Positions 34,787 through 38,525 of a stretch of DNA of 38,525 nucleotides are shown here, piece after piece. The notes under the pieces were generated by a model. It was not told the DNA's origin. It did no database searches and worked only from the letters and a program-made list of their open reading frames with translations. The position numbers and the translations under genes were made by a program. How positions within the stretch are numbered: the stretch's first letter is position 1; each line of letters begins with the position of its first letter. The stretch is from Saprospiraceae bacterium (GTDB lineage Bacteria; Bacteroidota; Bacteroidia; Chitinophagales; Saprospiraceae): assembly GCA_028285085.1 (NCBI GenBank), contig JANQQI010000057.1:1-38525 (forward strand), in the 5' to 3' direction.

Positions 34787-35011
34787 CTACTTCAAGTCTT
34801 TAAGAATCAGGTAAAAAGCAATAATAAGCCCGAGGAAAGCGCCTATGGCTGTGCAAATACCTTTTTCGTTTCCCAGGTAATTATCCAACTGCTTTCCAGC
34901 AAACACACCGATCCCAATCGTGACAGCCATCTGAAAGGCCATCCCGGAATACTTCAAAGCAACATTGGTAGATTTTTGCTTAGGCTCCGATTTTTTCGGC
35001 TTGTTTGACAA
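34787..35011 (-). CDS. AtpZ/AtpI-family protein, TTG start
   Basis: A 74-residue protein with two membrane helices (about 28-42 and 52-71) and a lysine-rich head. The sequence KYSGMAFQMAVTIGIGVFAGKQLDNYLG is a clear match to the AtpZ/AtpI pattern. By family knowledge these help assemble the c-ring or carry Mg2+ for F-type ATP synthase. The only suitable start is TTG at 35011, which lies inside the end of the bactofilin gene (32-base overlap, different frame); the first ATG in frame is too far in, at residue 24. Translational coupling is likely. Confidence 0.85.
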   Translation of the reverse strand: MSNKPKKSEPKQKSTNVALKYSGMAFQMAVTIGIGVFAGKQLDNYLGNEKGICTAIGAFLGLIIAFYLILKDLK

Positions 35012-35438
35012 CAGATTTCGCAGCTTTGGTTGAATCTAATTTACCGTTGCTGGCCGTTGCTCCCATGATGCAAGACACATTGAAGGTGGCACCGGACTGT
35101 ACGATAAGTTTATTGGTTCGTACATCACCGGAAATCTTAGCTGTTTCACGTACGTTGAGCAGTTCAGATACCTGAAGGTTACCGTCAAAGTGACCTTCAA
35201 TGACTGCATTCACACAGCGTACTTCGCCTTCGATATGACCAGATGGCCCGATGATGACTTTAGCTTTACAGTGTAATGATCCTTTAATTCGACCATCTAC
35301 ACGAATATCATTTTCTGATTTGATTGTACCTTCAACCGTAGTCCCTTGAACCAGGGTATTTAAAGCGTGAGATGAGTTGGAAGGGATAATGCTCTTCTTT
35401 GTAGATGCAGGGCTCTCTTTTTTCTTGTTATTAAACAT
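34980..35438 (-). CDS. Bactofilin
   Basis: A 152-residue cytoskeletal protein with the bactofilin core (about 27-125): NTLVQGTTVEGTIKSENDIRVDGRIKGSL, KVIIGPSGHIEGEV, NAVIEGHFDGNL, ISGDVRTNKLIVQSGATFN, the repeated short strands that build a triangular beta-helix. The N-terminal tail is basic and Ser-rich, the C-terminal tail Lys- and Ala-rich. Bactofilins polymerise without nucleotide and place cell-wall enzymes. First gene of the cluster with AtpZ, the small membrane protein and the biotin carrier. Confidence 0.92.
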   Translation of the reverse strand: MFNNKKKESPASTKKSIIPSNSSHALNTLVQGTTVEGTIKSENDIRVDGRIKGSLHCKAKVIIGPSGHIEGEVRCVNAVIEGHFDGNLQVSELLNVRETAKISGDVRTNKLIVQSGATFNVSCIMGATASNGKLDSTKAAKSVVKQAEKIGA

Positions 35439-35792
35439 CTTTCTACAACTTTTTAGGATTAATAATCATCAAACTACAGCAAGCGATAGATGTAATAAGT
35501 TGTATTTTCTACAATAGTCTGTTTGTTGGACTCTCTCTGTAATTTTGAGTTTCAAAAGGCCGAAAGATAGTATTTTTTTTTGACCTTTTAGAATATCTAA
35601 CTGAAAATCACAATTTTACACCTTTAGAACATTTTATCAGCAAAGATTATACCTGACCGTTCTTCGAGGGCACTTATGCTATTTTTTTAACATATATCTT
35701 GACCATTCTTCAACGTTCCTGTTGTAAAACCAAAAAACCCGTCGACAGTTGTCGACGGGCCTTTGAGAATGAATATCATTGTTTTTTGTCGC
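35439..35792. other. Gap between porP and bactofilin genes
   Basis: Holds the promoter side of the bactofilin gene (no consensus match found) and, near 35732-35759, the terminator of porP. AT-rich, with T-tracts around 35570-35600. No gene seen. Confidence 0.5.
35732..35759 (-). terminator. Terminator of porP
   Basis: CCCGTCGACA (35738-35747) and TGTCGACGGG (35750-35759) form a perfect stem with a tiny loop. On the minus strand it is followed by six T residues (A-tract 35732-35737), as expected for the gene ending at 35793. Confidence 0.92.
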
Positions 35793-36842
35793 CTAGAAAT
35801 TAGGACAGTAAACACCTCGTGTCTCTGGGCCACAAATCTTGTACACTAAGGCGAACTCGAAAGCACCGTTAGAGTTACTAGCTGGGCGTAGACTAGAGAC
35901 GTTAATATCGTAACTGAATCCAATTGAAAAGTCGTTGTAATCAAAGCGTGTCGACAGGATTAATGCATCCGCAGTCGTCGACTTCTCAAAGTGATTAGAC
36001 AAACGCATCCAAGCACCGAATTGTACAGACTGACGATTCAGTCGTGAATTACCGAGCAACATTTTGATGCTGGTACCAGTGTTCAATTGGAAGGAAGGTC
36101 CTTGTCTAAAAATCACCATACCGGGGACTAAGCCCACTTTGTCGGTCATCATAAACTCACCACCTGCATGTACAGTAAACTTACTGTATAGCTCCTCAAA
36201 TTCATCTTCGATGAAAGATTGGTTGGCGCGGTTCATGTGGCTAAAGGCACCACCGATATAGAGGTTATTGTCCTCATCAAAAACGGTGAACCAAAGTAAA
36301 CCTGCAGCTAAATCAGCGAACAGGAAGTTGTCGCGATCGAAAGTCTCAAAAGATTCGGCAGCGGGGTTAAAACCACCATTACCATCGTGTTGATTACCGA
36401 ATTGAGCATTCAGGAAGTCAACGCTACGCTGAGATACCCCAGCATCGGCACCGACAACTAAATAATGTGCTTTCTTTCGGAAACCACCCATCTTTTTACT
36501 GTAAGACATCGATAAACGGCCTTGCAGCGTACCGAAATCAAGTTGTCCAGCCTGGTCTCCCCAGAATGTTCCTCCTACACCGAAATAATCGTAACGGCCA
36601 ACGGGAATACGCTGATCGTACGAGACGGAGTAAGTGTTGAAAGCATTCGACTTGAGAACGCTTGACCATTGATTGCGATAATTGGCAACTAGACGAACGT
36701 TACAATTCATAACGCCGGTCATTGCAGGATTGAGGTTCAGAGGAGAAAGGTAGAATTGTGAAAAATGGATATCCTGTGCATTCATACTGAATGCCCCCAA
36801 AACCACAAAACTGAAAATTAGTAAATGTTTCAATTTCTTCAT
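35793..36842 (-). CDS. PorP/SprF-family T9SS outer-membrane protein
   Basis: A 349-residue outer-membrane protein. Signal peptide about 1-22 (MKKLKHLLIFSFVVLGAFSMNAQ), followed directly by the family signature DIHFSQFYLSPLNLNPAMTG and NYRNQW. The rest is made of amphipathic beta-strands (FGVGGTFWGDQAGQLDFGTLQGRLSMSYSKK; LLWFTVFDEDNNLYIGGAFSHM; DFSIGFSYDINVSSL). Members bind PorE/PorK-N-type partners or surface adhesins of the type B sorting class. Many genomes have several copies, often next to a giant adhesin; here it stands alone. Confidence 0.92.
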   Translation of the reverse strand: MKKLKHLLIFSFVVLGAFSMNAQDIHFSQFYLSPLNLNPAMTGVMNCNVRLVANYRNQWSSVLKSNAFNTYSVSYDQRIPVGRYDYFGVGGTFWGDQAGQLDFGTLQGRLSMSYSKKMGGFRKKAHYLVVGADAGVSQRSVDFLNAQFGNQHDGNGGFNPAAESFETFDRDNFLFADLAAGLLWFTVFDEDNNLYIGGAFSHMNRANQSFIEDEFEELYSKFTVHAGGEFMMTDKVGLVPGMVIFRQGPSFQLNTGTSIKMLLGNSRLNRQSVQFGAWMRLSNHFEKSTTADALILSTRFDYNDFSIGFSYDINVSSLRPASNSNGAFEFALVYKICGPETRGVYCPNF

Positions 36843-37248
36843 GAATAAAAGTTTGTAGTCACAATAATACTGAGCAGGGAAAGAAAGTTACCTTTTATCG
36901 CACTGAACGATAAATATAACTCTTTCGAAAACTAAATTATAATAAATGAGTGTTTTCTTGGGTAAATTTAACAGATCCCAGCAACCGTAGACCGACCGAC
37001 GACAATTCTAACGTCCGAATTCCGGGCCTTATTTTCAAGACACCACAATTCTTAACGTTAATTAACCCCTGTTGCGATAAACACGCGGATATGAAGAAAA
37101 TTTCCGGGAAAACCATTGATTTTCCTACAAAAATTAGTCATAACCTCGTTTTGAAATTCATCACAACTGGCCTTATCATACAAGCCAATACAACTAATAT
37201 CAGGGGGTGGGATAAAGGGGGGATACAAATTCAAAGTATATCGACGGC
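36843..37248. other. Gap of 406 bases upstream of porP
   Basis: No gene is supported. The porP-proximal 110 bases are AT-rich and should hold its promoter, though no good TTTG/TAnnTTTG pair was found. A plus-strand frame starting with GTG at 36950 runs into the protease gene and is rejected. No terminator was seen for the protease gene. Confidence 0.45.
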
Positions 37249-38343
37249 TCAGACCTCTTGGTCATTGTTTTTCCAGCTCGCTCCGAATTGCTCGACCAAA
37301 ATATTATCAAAATGGTCGGCGCGCTCGAATAAATGGCTAAACAATTTAATGTCTGTCTCAAAATTAAGGTAACGATCATAAATCAAAAGTGACAATACAA
37401 CGTCCTGTCCCTTGATCGAAAACGTTAAGCCTTCAATTTCATAATTTTGCCGAAGCAAATACTCGTAGAGGGGTTGAATATTAGATGGAGGGAGATTACA
37501 GAGACTAGCATCTCCAATAATTAAGCCAGTTTTCTCGTAGTAAGAAATTTGAATTTTCGCACTTCCTTCTTCAATCTGCCATTGGTGCGGGCCACGTCGT
37601 GTCAAACTGACGTCATGCCCCAATTCTGTGAGCATGCGCTCGATAGTTCCGGCTACGCCGGCCGGCTCAAAAACAGCAATGGTAGACGGAATCTCAATCT
37701 TTGCCCCGCAATGTGGACAATAATGACGGTCGACCTCCGATTCGAAGACGACATTGGAACAAGAGTAGCAGCGCGTACCGACCTCTCCTTTTCCCGCTTT
37801 AAACTTCTCGATGTCTTCCAGTAAGTACCGAATGGGTAAAGAAAAGCTCAGCTTGTTACCACCATCTAAGATAAAGGTGTTAATACCAATCACTTCTCCC
37901 CCTTTATTGATCAACGGCCCACCACTATTACCTGGATTGAGGGCTGCATCATGGTGAATATAATCGATATCGCCCTGACGCTGCGCCACAGTAGAAATGA
38001 TACCTTGGGTCGCTGCATATTTCATCCCAAAGGGATGGCCAACGGCCAGGATACTATCGCCTTGTTGTAATTCCGCATCTGGGGCCAGACTAGCAGCTGG
38101 CAATTCCGGTAACTCCGCCGGAGGGGCCAAGAAAGCCAGATCGTGCTTCATGTCTGTGAAAAGAACCGCACTCATCTGCTTAGGAAAACTGCGCCCCCCA
38201 ATGACCACCTCTCGGTTGTCACGTACAACATGCTCGTTGGTAACAATAAGCTGCTTATCCGCCAAATAGAAGCCAGTCCCGGTGTTGTACGGGGTAGCGA
38301 TCTGGACAATCAAATCTCGATATTGATCGATGATGGCATTCAT
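37249..38343 (-). CDS. Trypsin-like serine protease fused to a zinc ribbon and a YbjN-like domain
   Basis: A 364-residue protein with no signal peptide or membrane helix, so probably cytoplasmic. Domain 1 (about 5-180) is a HtrA-like trypsin fold with the full triad: His38 (TNEHVV), Asp68 (KHDLAFL), Ser140 (NPGNSGGPL). Domain 2 (about 190-215) is a zinc ribbon with C192, C195, C209 and C212 (CYSC...CPHC). Domain 3 (about 222-355) matches the YbjN/type III chaperone-like fold (KTGLIIGDASLCNL; YEYLLRQNYEIEGLTFSI; VVLSLLIYDRYL; LFERADHFDNILVEQF). There is no PDZ domain. The combination suggests a stress or quality-control protease with built-in substrate or partner binding (inference). A partial gene lies 17 bases upstream on the same strand. 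Confidence 0.85.
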   Translation of the reverse strand: MNAIIDQYRDLIVQIATPYNTGTGFYLADKQLIVTNEHVVRDNREVVIGGRSFPKQMSAVLFTDMKHDLAFLAPPAELPELPAASLAPDAELQQGDSILAVGHPFGMKYAATQGIISTVAQRQGDIDYIHHDAALNPGNSGGPLINKGGEVIGINTFILDGGNKLSFSLPIRYLLEDIEKFKAGKGEVGTRCYSCSNVVFESEVDRHYCPHCGAKIEIPSTIAVFEPAGVAGTIERMLTELGHDVSLTRRGPHQWQIEEGSAKIQISYYEKTGLIIGDASLCNLPPSNIQPLYEYLLRQNYEIEGLTFSIKGQDVVLSLLIYDRYLNFETDIKLFSHLFERADHFDNILVEQFGASWKNNDQEV

Positions 38344-38360
38344 ATGTGACGAACGAGGGG

Positions 38361-38525
38361 TTAAGCCTTACGTTTCATATTTAGCGCTGCGATCATTTCA
38401 AGAAATGAACGACAAAAATCCGCTAAACTATTGTATTTCAAAATAGTACTATCCGCTTCGAGATTAGGAAAGTTATCGCGATGAACGCGACCAACTTCCC
38501 GCAGCTGTTGGCGAATGGCTTTTCG
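38361..38525 (-). CDS. 3' end of an unidentified gene cut by the window edge
   Basis: On the minus strand a frame is open from the last base of the window to a TAA at 38361-38363, giving 54 residues that begin RKAIRQQLREVGRVHRDNF and end LEMIAALNMKRKA. The composition (amphipathic helices, balanced charge) and the short 17-base gap to the protease gene suggest a real gene in the same operon. The family cannot be told from so little. Confidence 0.6.
   Translation of the reverse strand, partial: RKAIRQQLREVGRVHRDNFPNLEADSTILKYNSLADFCRSFLEMIAALNMKRKA

Noticed and set aside
36950-37372. Plus-strand frame of 140 codons starting with GTG
   Set aside because: It overlaps the 3' end of the well-supported protease gene, has no family likeness and crosses the porP promoter region.

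Overview
The window reads as a chromosomal segment of a Bacteroidota bacterium, most likely of the Saprospiria (Lewinella/Haliscomenobacter-like). This is inferred from gene content, since no rRNA or marker phylogeny is available. The main support is type IX secretion (T9SS): a PorW/SprE-type lipoprotein, a PorP/SprF-type outer-membrane protein, and six secreted proteins that end in T9SS-type C-terminal sorting domains with the 'FPNP' or 'xPNP' signature. One promoter fits the Bacteroidota consensus (TTTG, 20-base spacer, TAAATTTG). No tRNA, rRNA, CRISPR array or intact insertion sequence was seen.

Layout. 1-1104: 3' end of a sodium:solute symporter. 1.4-1.9 kb: an orphan hypothetical. 2.0-4.9 kb: a trkA-trkH potassium-uptake operon (minus strand). 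5.0-6.6 kb: a low-molecular-weight phosphatase whose stop overlaps that of the MeaB GTPase gene. 6.6-7.4 kb: a long palindrome-rich non-coding stretch. 7.4-9.2 kb: a probable outer-membrane protein and lipA. 9.5-14.8 kb: an accessory patch with four T9SS cargo genes, two of them sharing an unrecognised six-cysteine domain, and a large helical-repeat protein. 14.8-17.2 kb: a lipoprotein alkaline phosphatase and dprA. 17.4-18.7 kb: an SH3-domain protein facing a glucosaminidase-fold protein that appears to lack its catalytic glutamate. 18.9-22.6 kb: a TMTC-like membrane/TPR protein and a peptide-binding lipoprotein. 22.7-24.1 kb: a TIGR01777 epimerase and an HAD phosphatase, end to end. 24.2-28.3 kb: a membrane M23 peptidase divergent from porW. 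29.0-33.8 kb: two tandem beta-helix T9SS cargo paralogs. 33.9-35.4 kb: a bactofilin/AtpZ/membrane protein/biotin-carrier operon. 35.8-36.8 kb: porP. 37.2-38.3 kb: a trypsin-like protease fused to a zinc ribbon and a YbjN-like domain, followed at the edge by the 3' end of another gene.

How it fits together. Much of the window concerns the cell envelope: secretion machinery (PorW, PorP), its cargo, cell-wall enzymes (M23, glucosaminidase-like), bactofilin and phosphatases. The rest is housekeeping (K+ uptake, lipoate synthesis, DNA uptake, ATP-synthase accessories, biotin carrier). The most promising candidates for something undescribed are the six-cysteine secreted domain at 9563/14028, the protease-ribbon-YbjN fusion, the apparently dead glucosaminidase, and the lysine block inside PorW.
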